64,000 nucleotides of DNA, taken from NCBI RefSeq assembly GCF_000300275.1, contig NZ_AMRN01000005.1, forward strand, positions 186,001 through 250,000, in the 5' to 3' direction. Positions 44,909 through 53,941 of this stretch are shown piece after piece. Within the stretch, counting starts at the first letter, position 1. Each line of letters begins with the position of its first letter. A program made the position numbers and the translations under genes. This stretch comes from Thalassospira profundimaris WP0211 (lineage in GTDB: Bacteria > Pseudomonadota > Alphaproteobacteria > Rhodospirillales > Thalassospiraceae). The notes under the pieces are model-generated. The model searched no databases. It saw nothing but the letters and a program-made list of their open reading frames with translations, and had not been told where the DNA came from.

Positions 44909-45508
44909 ATGTCAGCGCCCTCCGATCCTAAAACCATCGCACCCGATCTACTGCACACCGACGTGCTGCAACTCGAAGCCCTGCCGCAGGCCGGCTGGCT
45001 TGGCCGCGCGATCACTGTCGTCGCACGTTTATTTGCAGTCTGTATCCTCGCCGCCATGGCGATCCTGGTAACAGAAGTTTTCCTGCGATATGTGTTCAAC
45101 CGACCGACGGTATGGGCACATGAGACAACAATATTTTTAAGTGCAGTCACCTTTATCTATGGTGGGCTTTACTGTGTCGCACGTAACACGCATATCCGGG
45201 TCGTCCTGGTTTATGACGTTGTCCGTGCGTCTGCGCGCCATGTGCTTGATGTGGTCATATCAATTGCATGTCTTGGGGCCAGCTTGTTTTTCGCGTGGGC
45301 CTCATGGCTGATGGCGAAAAAGGCGATGTTCCGCCCTGACGGCAGCTTTGCTCTGGAAACCAGCGGAAGCGCCTGGAACTCTCCGGCACCTGCGGCTTTG
45401 AAGATATTCCTTCTATGCGTGCTAGTTGCCATGAGCTTCCAGTTTCTCATCCTGACTTTCAACTATGCACGCGGCACCAAAGCGCCAAAAGGGCATGACG
45501 ATGTTTGA
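44909..45508 (+). CDS. dctQ: TRAP transporter small permease (DctQ)
   Basis: 199 residues with four predicted membrane helices, near residues 30-55 (VARLFAVCILAAMAILVTEV), 65-90, 105-130 and 150-175. The family motif FLRYVFNRPTVWAHE follows helix 1. It bridges the large permease and receptor. The 3' end overlaps dctM by about 14 bases, indicating coupling. Confidence 0.92.
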   Translation: MSAPSDPKTIAPDLLHTDVLQLEALPQAGWLGRAITVVARLFAVCILAAMAILVTEVFLRYVFNRPTVWAHETTIFLSAVTFIYGGLYCVARNTHIRVVLVYDVVRASARHVLDVVISIACLGASLFFAWASWLMAKKAMFRPDGSFALETSGSAWNSPAPAALKIFLLCVLVAMSFQFLILTFNYARGTKAPKGHDDV

Positions 45509-46829
45509 CTTACTTGATCTTGGACTGAACCTTAAGGCGCTCGGGATCGGCTGGGGAACATTGTTGATGTTCGGTCTACTGGTCGTGCTTTTGTTGACCG
45601 GAACGCCGCTTGCAATGGTGACCCTGTTTGTTGCGCTGATCTTCGCGGTGGGCTGGTTTGGCCCAAGTTCGGTACCTTTAATCACCAACCGCGTTTACAG
45701 CTTCGTATCATCTTTTGTTTTTGTCTCAGTGCCGATGTTTGTGCTGATGGCGGCAATCCTCGACCGATCCGGCATCGCACGTGACTTGTTTGACGCGATG
45801 AAACTCGTTGGGGGCCGTCTTCGCGGCGGGGTCGCCGTCCAGACTATTTTCGTAGCCGTCATCCTTGCGGCAATGAGTGGCATTATCGGCGGTGAAATCG
45901 TCCTGCTTGGCCTCGTTGCTTTGCCTCAGATGTTGCGTCTTGGCTACAACCGACGCTTGGCTATTGGCGTTGTTTGCGCCGGCGGTTCGTTGGGCACAAT
46001 GGTACCACCATCGATTGTCCTGATTATTTACGGTTTGACCGCGAATATCTCAGTCGGTGATCTTTTTACCGCTGCCTTCCTGCCCGGTTTCATGCTGGCA
46101 GGGCTCTACATCGCGTATATTTTGTTGCGCTCTTATCTTGACCCAAACGCTTCGCCGCCAGCACCTGTAGAGCGCGTCGCGTTCCGCGATAACCTACCGC
46201 TACTGCGCGGCCTGGTATTGCCATTTCTGGTTGTTTTTTCTGTTCTGGGATCGATTTATGGGGGCATCGCATCGGTGACTGAGGCTTCGGCCATCGGCGT
46301 CGCAGGTGTCATCGTCTCAACCATTCTGCGCCGGGAATTCTCGTTCCGCATGCTACTGGATGCAGCTCTGCATACACTGGCTACAGTCGGTATGATCATG
46401 TGGATCGGCATCGGTGCAAGCGCATTGGTGGGCGTTTACAATCTTATGGGCGGCATCCGATTTGTTTCGCAGCTCATCACCGGCATTTCTGATCAGCCCA
46501 TGGTGATTATCCTGTTCATGATGCTGATTCTTTTCATACTCGGCATGTTTCTTGACTGGGTCGGCATCGCGCTTTTGACCATGCCCATCTTCGTGCCAAT
46601 CATTCGAGAGCTTGGTTATGATCCCGTCTGGTTTGGTGTGCTGTTTGCCATGAATATGCAAGTCTCTTTCCTGACACCGCCATTCGGGCCCGCAGCATTT
46701 TACCTAAAAAGCGTGACCCCACCCGAAATCACGCTTGGCGAGATATTCAAATCACTTGCGCCGTTCATTTGCCTCCAGGTACTGGCCGTCGGCCTGCTGA
46801 TACTCTTCCCGGCAATCGCAGTTTACTAG
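45495..46829 (+). CDS. dctM: TRAP transporter large permease (DctM)
   Basis: A hydrophobic 444-residue protein with about 12 membrane helices and the DctM motifs GVVCAGGSLGTMVPPSIV and GMFLDWVGIALLTMPIF. It forms the sodium-driven transport channel. Two ATGs, at 45495 and 45501, are possible; both overlap the end of dctQ. Confidence 0.93.
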   Translation: MTMFDLLDLGLNLKALGIGWGTLLMFGLLVVLLLTGTPLAMVTLFVALIFAVGWFGPSSVPLITNRVYSFVSSFVFVSVPMFVLMAAILDRSGIARDLFDAMKLVGGRLRGGVAVQTIFVAVILAAMSGIIGGEIVLLGLVALPQMLRLGYNRRLAIGVVCAGGSLGTMVPPSIVLIIYGLTANISVGDLFTAAFLPGFMLAGLYIAYILLRSYLDPNASPPAPVERVAFRDNLPLLRGLVLPFLVVFSVLGSIYGGIASVTEASAIGVAGVIVSTILRREFSFRMLLDAALHTLATVGMIMWIGIGASALVGVYNLMGGIRFVSQLITGISDQPMVIILFMMLILFILGMFLDWVGIALLTMPIFVPIIRELGYDPVWFGVLFAMNMQVSFLTPPFGPAAFYLKSVTPPEITLGEIFKSLAPFICLQVLAVGLLILFPAIAVY

Positions 46830-46967
46830 TTCAGGTGCCGACATCACGCACATGGTCTTCGGGAATACCCCGACACCGGGCGCTATGATCGCGGAAAAGG
46901 CCACCAACATGATATTGCGCACCGCATGACTGCGCGATTGAAATAACATTGTTGAAAGGACTGACTA

Positions 46968-47807
46968 ATGAAGTTTCTTCGCCACGGACCTATAGGGGGC
47001 GAAAAGCCCGGATTCCTTGATTCAGAGGGAAACATACGCGATCTATCTGCTTTGATTGCCGATTTCACCCCCGAGACAGTGACCTGCGAGGTGCTGTCAG
47101 CATTGGCCGGTCGTGATTTGTCAGATGTGCCTGTGGTCGCGCCTGATACACGCATCGGACCGTGCGTCGGTGCGGCGCGTAACTTTTATGCGGTGGGTTT
47201 GAACTATGCGCGGCATGCCCGTGAAACCAACAACCCAGAGCCGAAAGAGCCAGTGCTTTTCTCAAAATCAACGTCATCAATTTGTGGACCGAACGATCCC
47301 ATCATTTTGCCGCGTGGCTCTGTAAAAACAGACTGGGAAGTTGAACTTGGCATCATTATTGGTCGCCCGTGCAGCTATGTCAGTAAGGACGAAGCACTGG
47401 ATTATATTGCAGGCTTTTGTACGATAAATGATGTCAGCGAGCGCGCATATCAAATCGAACGCGGCGGACAATGGATCAAAGGAAAATCTGCACCCAATTT
47501 CGGCCCGATTGGCCCATGGCTGGTCACGCCCGATGAGGCAGGCGATCCCCAGAACCTTGCTTTGAGCCTTTCTGTTAACGGCGAGACAGTGCAGGACAGT
47601 TCGACAGCCGACATGATTTTCTCCGTGGCTGAAATCATATCTTATATGTCGGAATTCATGCGTCTTATGCCGGGCGACATTATTGCTACCGGTACGCCAG
47701 AAGGCGTGGGACTGGGCCTAACACCACCCCGCTTTTTGAGTGCTGGTGATATTGTTGAGCTCTCGGTCGAGGGTCTCGGTACACAGCGCCAGACTGTCGT
47801 CAGTTAA
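46968..47807 (+). CDS. FAH-family hydrolase (diketo-acid hydrolase type)
   Basis: 279 residues of the fumarylacetoacetate hydrolase family. The core has VGLNYARHARETN, KSTSSICGPNDPIILPRGS, WEVELGIIIG (metal-binding Glu) and ERGGQWIKGKSAPNFGPIGP. This set resembles 2,4-diketo-3-deoxy-L-fuconate/rhamnonate hydrolases, which split a 2,4-dioxo acid into pyruvate and a small acid, more than eukaryotic FAH. With the dehydrogenase and TRAP genes upstream it suggests import and breakdown of a hydroxy or oxo acid. AAAGGA lies before the ATG. Confidence 0.88.
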   Translation: MKFLRHGPIGGEKPGFLDSEGNIRDLSALIADFTPETVTCEVLSALAGRDLSDVPVVAPDTRIGPCVGAARNFYAVGLNYARHARETNNPEPKEPVLFSKSTSSICGPNDPIILPRGSVKTDWEVELGIIIGRPCSYVSKDEALDYIAGFCTINDVSERAYQIERGGQWIKGKSAPNFGPIGPWLVTPDEAGDPQNLALSLSVNGETVQDSSTADMIFSVAEIISYMSEFMRLMPGDIIATGTPEGVGLGLTPPRFLSAGDIVELSVEGLGTQRQTVVS

Positions 47808-48189
47808 GCTCGGGGTATCCCCCCAACAGACATTGATGGAGATTTCAGGTCAATCGGTATTTGATCCGAGTGTAGATTTCCAAGCTTTGTAAATTTTGTT
47901 CACTGGGCTGGCTTGCTCAGTCCAGTGAAGATTTCCCCAAGCGGTATGTTCGATCAAGAACGTTATCCCAACTGCTTTATGGATTGGGCGAACCTCAAGC
48001 TCTGGAACAGACTTTTGATTCTGCGCCAAATCTCGCCACTGTTACCTCGTGGATGCAAGGGGCAAACCATTTGAGGATCGAAGGCCGTCCCAAGCAATCA
48101 ATTGGCTATAAGCTTTCTCCGTCCTGCTATTTCACGTCTGAGTCCGAATCTGGCGAGGTTTATCGTGCAGTTCTGCTAAACTGCGCGGC
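47808..48189 (+). other. 382-base gap between the TRAP cassette and alkA
   Basis: No gene is credible. A hairpin TTCACTGG-N15-CCAGTGAA at about 47899-47929 may end the cassette, but without a T-tract. A 96-codon open frame (47984-48274) overlaps the alkA start and looks spurious. The gap could hold worn remnants of older sequence; I identify none. Confidence 0.45.
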
Positions 48190-49677
48190 ATGGAACAGCT
48201 CAATAACGATATTTGCTATCAGGCACTCAAAACCCGGGACCGCCGGTTTGACGGGCGGTTTTATACCGCAGTAAGGACCACCGGGATTTTCTGTCGCCCG
48301 ATTTGCCCGGCGGTAACGCCCAAGCGCGACAACGTGGAATTCTATCCCAGTGCGGAGGCCGCAATTGCCCATGGTTTTCGCCCATGCCTGCGCTGCCGCC
48401 CCGAAGCCGCACCTGGCAGCCCGGCAAGTGCCGGTGTGCACGCAACTGTTGCCCGTGCGGTGCGACTGATTGATCAGGGTGTGTTGGAAAATGGCTCGAT
48501 CACCGATCTGGCCGACCGGCTTGGTGTCGGTGACCGGCATTTGCGGCGTATTTTCAAGGAACATACCGGCGTCACGCCGCAAGAACATGCCAAGGCACGC
48601 CGTCTGTTGCGGGCGCGGCAGTTGATTGTCGATAGCAACCTTACGATGACTGAAATCGCCGACATTGCTGGTTTCGGCAGTTTGCGTCGCTTTAACGATG
48701 CGATGAAACAGGCCTATGGGCAGGCCCCGACGGCCTTTCGGCGCGGTGTCAAAACCGTGAGCCCGGAAAAACCGGGGTCGGATGATCCGTTTTCTGCGCG
48801 CAATGATGATTTGATTTTGCGTCTGCGTGCCCGCCAGCCCTTTGATGCCGAATATCTTCTGAGCTTTTTCCGCGCACGTGCCATTCCGGGCCTGGAGATC
48901 GTTCGTGAACGCACCTATGCGCGCGGTTTCAAAATTGATGGCAAGCTCGGCTTGATGATCTGTCATTTTTGCGTGGACCAAGCCGGCGTGGATGTCATTC
49001 TGCGCGGCCCGGCTCGGGAGGCAGTGCTTGAAATCGGTGCAAGGGTGCGAAGACTTTTTGATCTTGATGCCGATGTGCCGTCCATCACCGCGCAGTTTTC
49101 CGACGATGCCTTGCTGGCGCCGTTGGTACAAAAACGCCCCGGTCTGCGCGTGCCCGGATGCTGGGACCGGTTTGAACTCGCCCTTAGGGCCGTTTTGGGC
49201 CAGCAGGTTTCGGTGGCGGCGGCACGTACCTTGGCCGGGCGGCTTGTGGCCCGCTTTGGCGATGCCTTGCCCGATGATCTGATCAATGGGACGGGGATCA
49301 CCCATGTCTTCCCGGCACCGGAAAGTCTGATCGGGCAGGAACTGATCCCGATTGGTTTGACCACGCGCCGGGCGCAGACCCTTGCCGATGTGATTGATCT
49401 GTTTGCCAGACCGGATTGTGATCAGATGTCTGGGGATGACTTGATTGCCGTCATGACCGCGATCAAGGGCATTGGCCCATGGACATTGAACTATTTTGGC
49501 CTGCGCGGGCTTGGTGATCCGGATGCCTTCCCGGCGGCGGACCTTGGCATCCTGAAGGCATCTGGCATGGGCGGCGGCCCGGACAAGGCCAAGGCCCTGG
49601 AAAGCATTTCGGAAAACTGGCGGCCATGGCGGGCATATGCCGCGCAATATCTTTGGTCCGCATTGGAAGGAGAATGA
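48190..49677 (+). CDS. alkA: Ada-sensor/AlkA fusion: DNA-3-methyladenine glycosylase II
   Basis: A three-part protein of 495 residues. The first 80 residues are the Ada zinc domain, with Cys35, Cys39, Cys66 and Cys69; in Ada the first of these accepts a methyl group from phosphotriesters. An AraC-type helix-turn-helix follows (about 85-190, IADIAGFGSLRRFNDAMKQA). The rest is AlkA: an N-terminal TBP-like fold, then the HhH-GPD element GIGPWTLNYFGLRG with the catalytic aspartate in DAFPAADLGI. The Ada methyltransferase part is missing but is supplied by ogt 2 bases downstream. It likely senses alkylation and activates repair genes, including its own. Confidence 0.94.
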   Translation: MEQLNNDICYQALKTRDRRFDGRFYTAVRTTGIFCRPICPAVTPKRDNVEFYPSAEAAIAHGFRPCLRCRPEAAPGSPASAGVHATVARAVRLIDQGVLENGSITDLADRLGVGDRHLRRIFKEHTGVTPQEHAKARRLLRARQLIVDSNLTMTEIADIAGFGSLRRFNDAMKQAYGQAPTAFRRGVKTVSPEKPGSDDPFSARNDDLILRLRARQPFDAEYLLSFFRARAIPGLEIVRERTYARGFKIDGKLGLMICHFCVDQAGVDVILRGPAREAVLEIGARVRRLFDLDADVPSITAQFSDDALLAPLVQKRPGLRVPGCWDRFELALRAVLGQQVSVAAARTLAGRLVARFGDALPDDLINGTGITHVFPAPESLIGQELIPIGLTTRRAQTLADVIDLFARPDCDQMSGDDLIAVMTAIKGIGPWTLNYFGLRGLGDPDAFPAADLGILKASGMGGGPDKAKALESISENWRPWRAYAAQYLWSALEGE

Positions 49678-49679
49678 CG

Positions 49680-50201
49680 ATGTCCACCCAAATCAACGTC
49701 GTGCGTTATGCCAGCCCGATCGGTAATCTGTCGCTCGCCTCGATTGATGGCAAACTGGTGCATCTTGATTTCGAAGACAATGATGATCGCCTTAAAACCA
49801 TTCAGACACGACGGTTCAAAAACCTTGAATGGACGGAGGGCGGCGCGGCACCAGACCCGATCACTGACTGGCTGGATGGCTATTTTGCCGGATCTGTCGG
49901 CTTGCTGCCGATCGATGCGATCAACATGGTCGGGACGGCGTTTCAGAAATCGGTTTGGGATGCCTTGGTCAATATCCCAAGCGGGAAAAGCGTTTCATAC
50001 GCCGGGCTGGCTGATCAGCTTGGCAACCCCAAGGCGGTTCGGGCGGTGGCGCGGGCCAACGCTCTGAACCCGGTATCAATCATTGTGCCGTGCCATCGGG
50101 TGATCGGATCGAACGGCACATTGACCGGCTATGCCGGTGGGCTTGATCGCAAGAAATGGCTGCTCGATCATGAAGCCGCCATGCTGGCCAAGGCGGCCTG
50201 A
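49680..50201 (+). CDS. ogt: Methylated-DNA--protein-cysteine methyltransferase
   Basis: A 173-residue suicide methyltransferase that removes O6-methyl from guanine. The acceptor cysteine is in IIVPCHRVIGSNGTLTGYAG, with the helix-turn-helix AGLADQLGNPKAVRAVARAN before it. The ATG at 49680 has GGAAGGAG nine bases upstream; the ATG at 49674 is too close. Coupled to the alkA fusion gene. Confidence 0.95.
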   Translation: MSTQINVVRYASPIGNLSLASIDGKLVHLDFEDNDDRLKTIQTRRFKNLEWTEGGAAPDPITDWLDGYFAGSVGLLPIDAINMVGTAFQKSVWDALVNIPSGKSVSYAGLADQLGNPKAVRAVARANALNPVSIIVPCHRVIGSNGTLTGYAGGLDRKKWLLDHEAAMLAKAA

Positions 50202-50210
50202 ACCCAAAAG

Positions 50211-50237
50211 AAAAGGCTGCCAGATGGCAGCCTTTTT
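50211..50237. terminator. Bidirectional terminator between ogt and adh
   Basis: AAAAGGCTGCC-AGAT-GGCAGCCTTTTT, perfect stem, flanked by A and T runs. Confidence 0.92.
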
Positions 50238-50262
50238 AACTTTGACGTGATGTCGCAGTCGA

Positions 50263-51285
50263 TCAGATCGACATGACAATACGGCCATCGATCTTGCCAT
50301 CGCGCATGCGATCAAAGATCGAGTTGATGTTTTCCATCGGCTCGGTCGTGAAGTGGGAATGCACTTTGCCATCGCCCGCGAAATCAAGTGCTTCCTGAAG
50401 GTCGGCACGGGTGCCGACGATCGATCCACGGATGGTCTTGCGTGACAGGACCGTATCGAAAATATCAAGCTCGAACGTTCCGGGCGGCAGGCCGCAAAGC
50501 GCCATGGTCCCGCCACGGCCCAGCATGCCAACACCCTGTTTGAAGGCAGCGCGCGACACAGCGGTGACAAGCACGCCATTGGCACCGCCCATCTGTTTTT
50601 GCACTTCGGAAACAACGTCGGTTTCAGCCGCGTTCAGCGTCCAGTCCGCGCCAAGGTCTTTGGCGAGCTGAAGTTTCTCGTCGGCAATGTCAACGGCGAT
50701 AACTTTCATGCCCATCGCCTTGGCGTATTGAACGGCCATATGGCCCAGTCCGCCGACACCGGAAATCACCACGGTCTCGCCGGGCTTGCATTCGGTTTCC
50801 TTAAGCCCCTTATAGACCGTGACACCAGCGCACAGCACCGGGGCTGCATTGCCAAATTCAAGCGGATCGGGCAAGTGGCCAACATAATTCGGGTCGGCCA
50901 GAACATATTCGGCAAAGCCGCCATTAACCGAATAGCCGGTATTAAGCTGTTCGCCGCACAGCGTTTCCCAACCCGTAACGCAGTGATGGCAATGCCCACA
51001 GGCTGAATGCAGCCACGGCACACCAACACGGTCACCTTCCTTGACGGAGGTCACGCCTTCGCCCACTTCGGCAACAATGCCGACACCCTCGTGGCCCGGA
51101 ATAAAGGGCGGGTTCGGCTTGACCGGCCAGTCGCCTTCGGCCGCGTGAAGGTCGGTATGGCAGACACCGGACGCTTCGATCTTGACCAGGATTTTTCCCG
51201 GCGTGACCTTGGGTACGGTGACTTCTTCAATCGACAGCGGCTTGCCAAACGCCCGAACGACGGCGGCTTTCATGGTGGAGGGCAT
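50263..51285 (-). CDS. adhP: Zinc-dependent alcohol dehydrogenase (AdhP type)
   Basis: A 340-residue medium-chain dehydrogenase. The catalytic zinc ligands are in SGVCHTDLH and PGHEGVG, the structural zinc is held by CGHCHHC and the later Cys in ETLCGEQ, and NAD binds at GVGGLGHMAVQYAK. AdhP-type enzymes convert ethanol and other primary alcohols to aldehydes. The ATG at 51285 has AAGGAG eight bases before it; the frame extends further, but that part is unlikely to be translated. Confidence 0.93.
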   Translation of the reverse strand: MPSTMKAAVVRAFGKPLSIEEVTVPKVTPGKILVKIEASGVCHTDLHAAEGDWPVKPNPPFIPGHEGVGIVAEVGEGVTSVKEGDRVGVPWLHSACGHCHHCVTGWETLCGEQLNTGYSVNGGFAEYVLADPNYVGHLPDPLEFGNAAPVLCAGVTVYKGLKETECKPGETVVISGVGGLGHMAVQYAKAMGMKVIAVDIADEKLQLAKDLGADWTLNAAETDVVSEVQKQMGGANGVLVTAVSRAAFKQGVGMLGRGGTMALCGLPPGTFELDIFDTVLSRKTIRGSIVGTRADLQEALDFAGDGKVHSHFTTEPMENINSIFDRMRDGKIDGRIVMSI

Positions 51286-51424
51286 GGTGACATCTCCTTG
51301 CTGATGATACGGAAAAGAACGTCTTTTCTTCAAATATCGCGAAGGGGAGTGTCGTTGATTTCAGTTTGCACCACCATGAGGTGTATCAATTTTTTGATGA
51401 ATTCTTATCAGGCGCGCAAAAGCC

Positions 51425-52252
51425 TTATGCGCCATCACCGTCAAAGTCAGGCAATTCAAGGACGTAGTCCTGATAATAGTCCGGCGGCATGCCTGCTTCA
51501 TAGCGCGCTTCGTCATTAAACGGCGGTTTGAGTGGCCCACGGAAATGCTTGCGCAGCATATCATGCCATGTGGTGTAGTAGGGCAGGTCGCGCTGATCAC
51601 AGACATATTCGTAATATTTTCGGCCCGCGGCGACATGGGCGATTTCGTCATGTGCAATGATTTTAAGGATGCGGGCACTTTCCGTATCCCCATGCGCCAG
51701 AAGCCGTTCAATGGTCGGCGGCGTGGCATCAAGGCCGCGTGCCTCAAACACCATCGGCACGACCGCCAGACGCGGCAGAATGTCATAGGCCGTATCCATC
51801 GATGTCTGCCAAAGCCCGTCATGGGCGGGAAGGTCACCATATGCCGCGCCCAGTTCACCAAGGCGCTTGTTGATCATTTTGAAATGGCGCGCTTCGTCAT
51901 CGGCGACCTGAACCCATGCATCATGGAAATCGCGCGGCATGTCTGCCTCGGGAAAGCGCACACACAGATCCCATGCCAGATCGATGGCATTCAGTTCGAT
52001 ATGGGCCAGCGCATGCAAAAGCCCGATACGGCCCTGAACGCTGCCTTTCTTGCGCTTGGGCATCTTGTTGGGCGGCAGCAATTCCGGCTTTGCCGGGCGA
52101 CCGGGACGATCGGGCAGGTCGGTTGAACCCACTTCACTGATCTCGCCATTGCGCCACATCGCCGCCAGTTCGGCAGTGACGTCGGCCTTCTCTGTGGCGT
52201 CTTCGGTCAGAAGGGCACGTTTGGCAGCATCAGCGAGGGTCAGTTTGGTCAT
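51425..52252 (-). CDS. Ferritin-like DUF455 family protein
   Basis: 275 residues of the DUF455 family with a ferritin-like four-helix bundle. Candidate di-iron ligands are Glu/His in LAHIELNAIDLAWD, DDEARHFKMINKRL, FEARGLDATPP and IAHDEIAHVAAGRKYYEY. The family is tied to hydroxylation or oxidase chemistry only by fold; no function is established here. The ATG at 52252 is preferred over one 48 bases upstream. Confidence 0.85.
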   Translation of the reverse strand: MTKLTLADAAKRALLTEDATEKADVTAELAAMWRNGEISEVGSTDLPDRPGRPAKPELLPPNKMPKRKKGSVQGRIGLLHALAHIELNAIDLAWDLCVRFPEADMPRDFHDAWVQVADDEARHFKMINKRLGELGAAYGDLPAHDGLWQTSMDTAYDILPRLAVVPMVFEARGLDATPPTIERLLAHGDTESARILKIIAHDEIAHVAAGRKYYEYVCDQRDLPYYTTWHDMLRKHFRGPLKPPFNDEARYEAGMPPDYYQDYVLELPDFDGDGA

Positions 52253-52330
52253 GATCGTCCGAAGTATGGGATTAAGGTTCACGTGCGCTTTGTCTGCCAC
52301 TTGGCGGCCATCGGGTCAATTGGCAAACAA

Positions 52331-52367
52331 AAAGGGCGGCCCGCCATCAAGGTTCGGACCGCCCTTT
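52331..52367 (-). terminator. Terminator after the degenerate phosphorelay gene
   Basis: A 9-pair AAAGGGCGG/CCGCCCTTT stem with a long loop; reading the minus strand, TTTGTTTG follows. Confidence 0.75.
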
Positions 52368-52390
52368 GAAATCGTTTGGCGCTTGCGCAA

Positions 52391-53161
52391 TCAGGTGATG
52401 TTGAAGCGCGCCAGTGCCTCTGCCAGATCCTCGCCAAAGGCATTGCCCTTGCGGATGATCGCGGTCCGGCACGGCAAATCCTGAAGCGACGGATGGTTCG
52501 GTGCATCCGAGGTCAGAACTGCGGTCGGAATGCCGCGCGTTTTCGGCATCGCCTGCAGGGCATTGGCCAGATCTACACCTGTCAGTTCATCAATGGTCTT
52601 GGCGACAATGATGAAATCCGGGCGGGTGCGCACGGCAAGTTCAATCGCCTCGAACGATGTCTGGGTGACCGAACTGCGATAACCACAAGCGGCCAGTTCG
52701 CGTTCCAGAATGGTTGCGAGGGAGCGTTGCGGAATGACCAGCAAGGCCTCGACATTGGCCTGTTTCAGCCATGCCGGGTCAATATCAGGGGTCCGTTTGG
52801 ACGGCAGTTCGCGCACGAATTCGGCGGTATCGGTCCCGCCAGCCGTCATGTCACCGTCAAGCAGGGACTGGATCTTGTCTACGAAGGCCTGGATATCTTC
52901 AATCGCGCCTTCGTTCAGTTCCTTGCAGGTCGTGACGTAATCCGCAAGACGATGGCTGGTCAGGTTGATCAGCGGCGCTGATACTGACTTGCCCTTGTAT
53001 CGCAGATTGAATATTTCGCGCTGGATGGCGGTCAGATGGGCGGGATCTTTTTTGCCGCGTGCGTTTTGCAGATGAACGTCAATCGAATTGATGATGTCAT
53101 GTGCTTCGTCGCGAAAATCCGCCAGCATTTGATCGTCGAGATCAACAACATTGTTATTCAT
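52391..53161 (-). CDS. Degenerate HPt/receiver-domain protein
   Basis: About 256 residues. The N-terminal 100 form helices of an HPt-like bundle (MLADFRDEAHDIINSIDVHL), but the phospho-histidine motif is replaced by REIFNLRYKGKS, without His. Residues about 135-256 have receiver order: strand ALLVIPQ, helix ATILERELAACG, strand PDFIIVAKT, and IPTAVLTSD. The phospho-accepting Asp of the third strand is missing (DFIIVAK). Both parts therefore look unable to carry phosphate. It may sense or dock to a phosphorelay without signalling through it. The frame extends to 53200; the ATG at 53161 is more plausible. Function unknown. Confidence 0.68.
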   Translation of the reverse strand: MNNNVVDLDDQMLADFRDEAHDIINSIDVHLQNARGKKDPAHLTAIQREIFNLRYKGKSVSAPLINLTSHRLADYVTTCKELNEGAIEDIQAFVDKIQSLLDGDMTAGGTDTAEFVRELPSKRTPDIDPAWLKQANVEALLVIPQRSLATILERELAACGYRSSVTQTSFEAIELAVRTRPDFIIVAKTIDELTGVDLANALQAMPKTRGIPTAVLTSDAPNHPSLQDLPCRTAIIRKGNAFGEDLAEALARFNIT

Positions 53162-53330
53162 TTGATTACCCGCTTTGCCGGCATGCCGGTGAGTTTTCAT
53201 CGAACAGGTGAGAATTAGACCTCACCCATCACTCCCATATCCGAATTGTTAGCCCGACAAACAAGGGATGGCAACAAAATCAGCAAAACGCAATACGGCC
53301 AGCCGTCTGAAAGAAAACGATTTTACCGCC

Positions 53331-53367
53331 AAAAAAACAAAGGCCCGGCATCTTGTCGCCGGGCCTT
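53331..53367 (-). terminator. bcp terminator
   Basis: AAGGCCCGGC/GCCGGGCCTT stem; read on the minus strand a TTTGTTTTTTT tract follows. Confidence 0.85.
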
Positions 53368-53387
53368 GATACGAGAAAAATCTGAAT

Positions 53388-53852
53388 TCAAAGGGCTTTG
53401 ACGGCCTCAAGAACCTCGGCAACGTGGCCCTTGACCTTTACCTTGCGCCAGGCATTACGAATGACGCCGCTGCCATCAATGACAAAGGTCGACCGCTCGA
53501 TGCCCATGAATTTTTTGCCATACATGCTTTTTTCTTTCCAGACACCGTAATCCTCGCACGTGGTGCCGTTCTCGTCGGATGCGAGAATGAAGTTCAGGTC
53601 ATGCTTGGCCTTGAATTTATCGTGCCGGTCCGCACTGTCCTTGGAAATGCCGATGATCTGTGCATTCACAGCGCTGAAATCAGGTTCGGCATCGCGGAAT
53701 TCGCAGGACTCGGTCGTGCAACCCGGCGTCATGTCCTTGGGATAAAAATAAATCACCACCGGTTTGCCCGCCAGATCAGACAGTTTCACGCTGCCATTGC
53801 CATCGGTTGGCAGTTCGAAATCCGGGGCCTTGTCACCAACATCAACTGTCAT
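53388..53852 (-). CDS. bcp: Thiol peroxidase (Bcp/PrxQ-type peroxiredoxin)
   Basis: 154 residues. The peroxidatic cysteine is Cys45 in DMTPGCTTESCEF, and the resolving Cys50 is five residues on, as in PrxQ/Bcp. It reduces hydrogen peroxide and organic peroxides with thioredoxin. The gene lies 89 bases from glnE on the same strand. Confidence 0.95.
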   Translation of the reverse strand: MTVDVGDKAPDFELPTDGNGSVKLSDLAGKPVVIYFYPKDMTPGCTTESCEFRDAEPDFSAVNAQIIGISKDSADRHDKFKAKHDLNFILASDENGTTCEDYGVWKEKSMYGKKFMGIERSTFVIDGSGVIRNAWRKVKVKGHVAEVLEAVKAL

Positions 53853-53941
53853 GGTCTATCCTTTAATCTTTTGGGACCGCATAGCGGCATGTTGCAACCG
53901 TGAAAATACAAAGCCTTATAAGGATGGCAAGGGGGCTTGGA

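Noticed and set aside
47984-48274. A 96-codon open frame before alkA
   Set aside because: It overlaps the well-supported alkA start in another frame and has no motif or ribosome site.
48160-49647. A 495-codon minus-strand frame opposite alkA
   Set aside because: Mirror of the real gene; lacks motifs and a plausible start.
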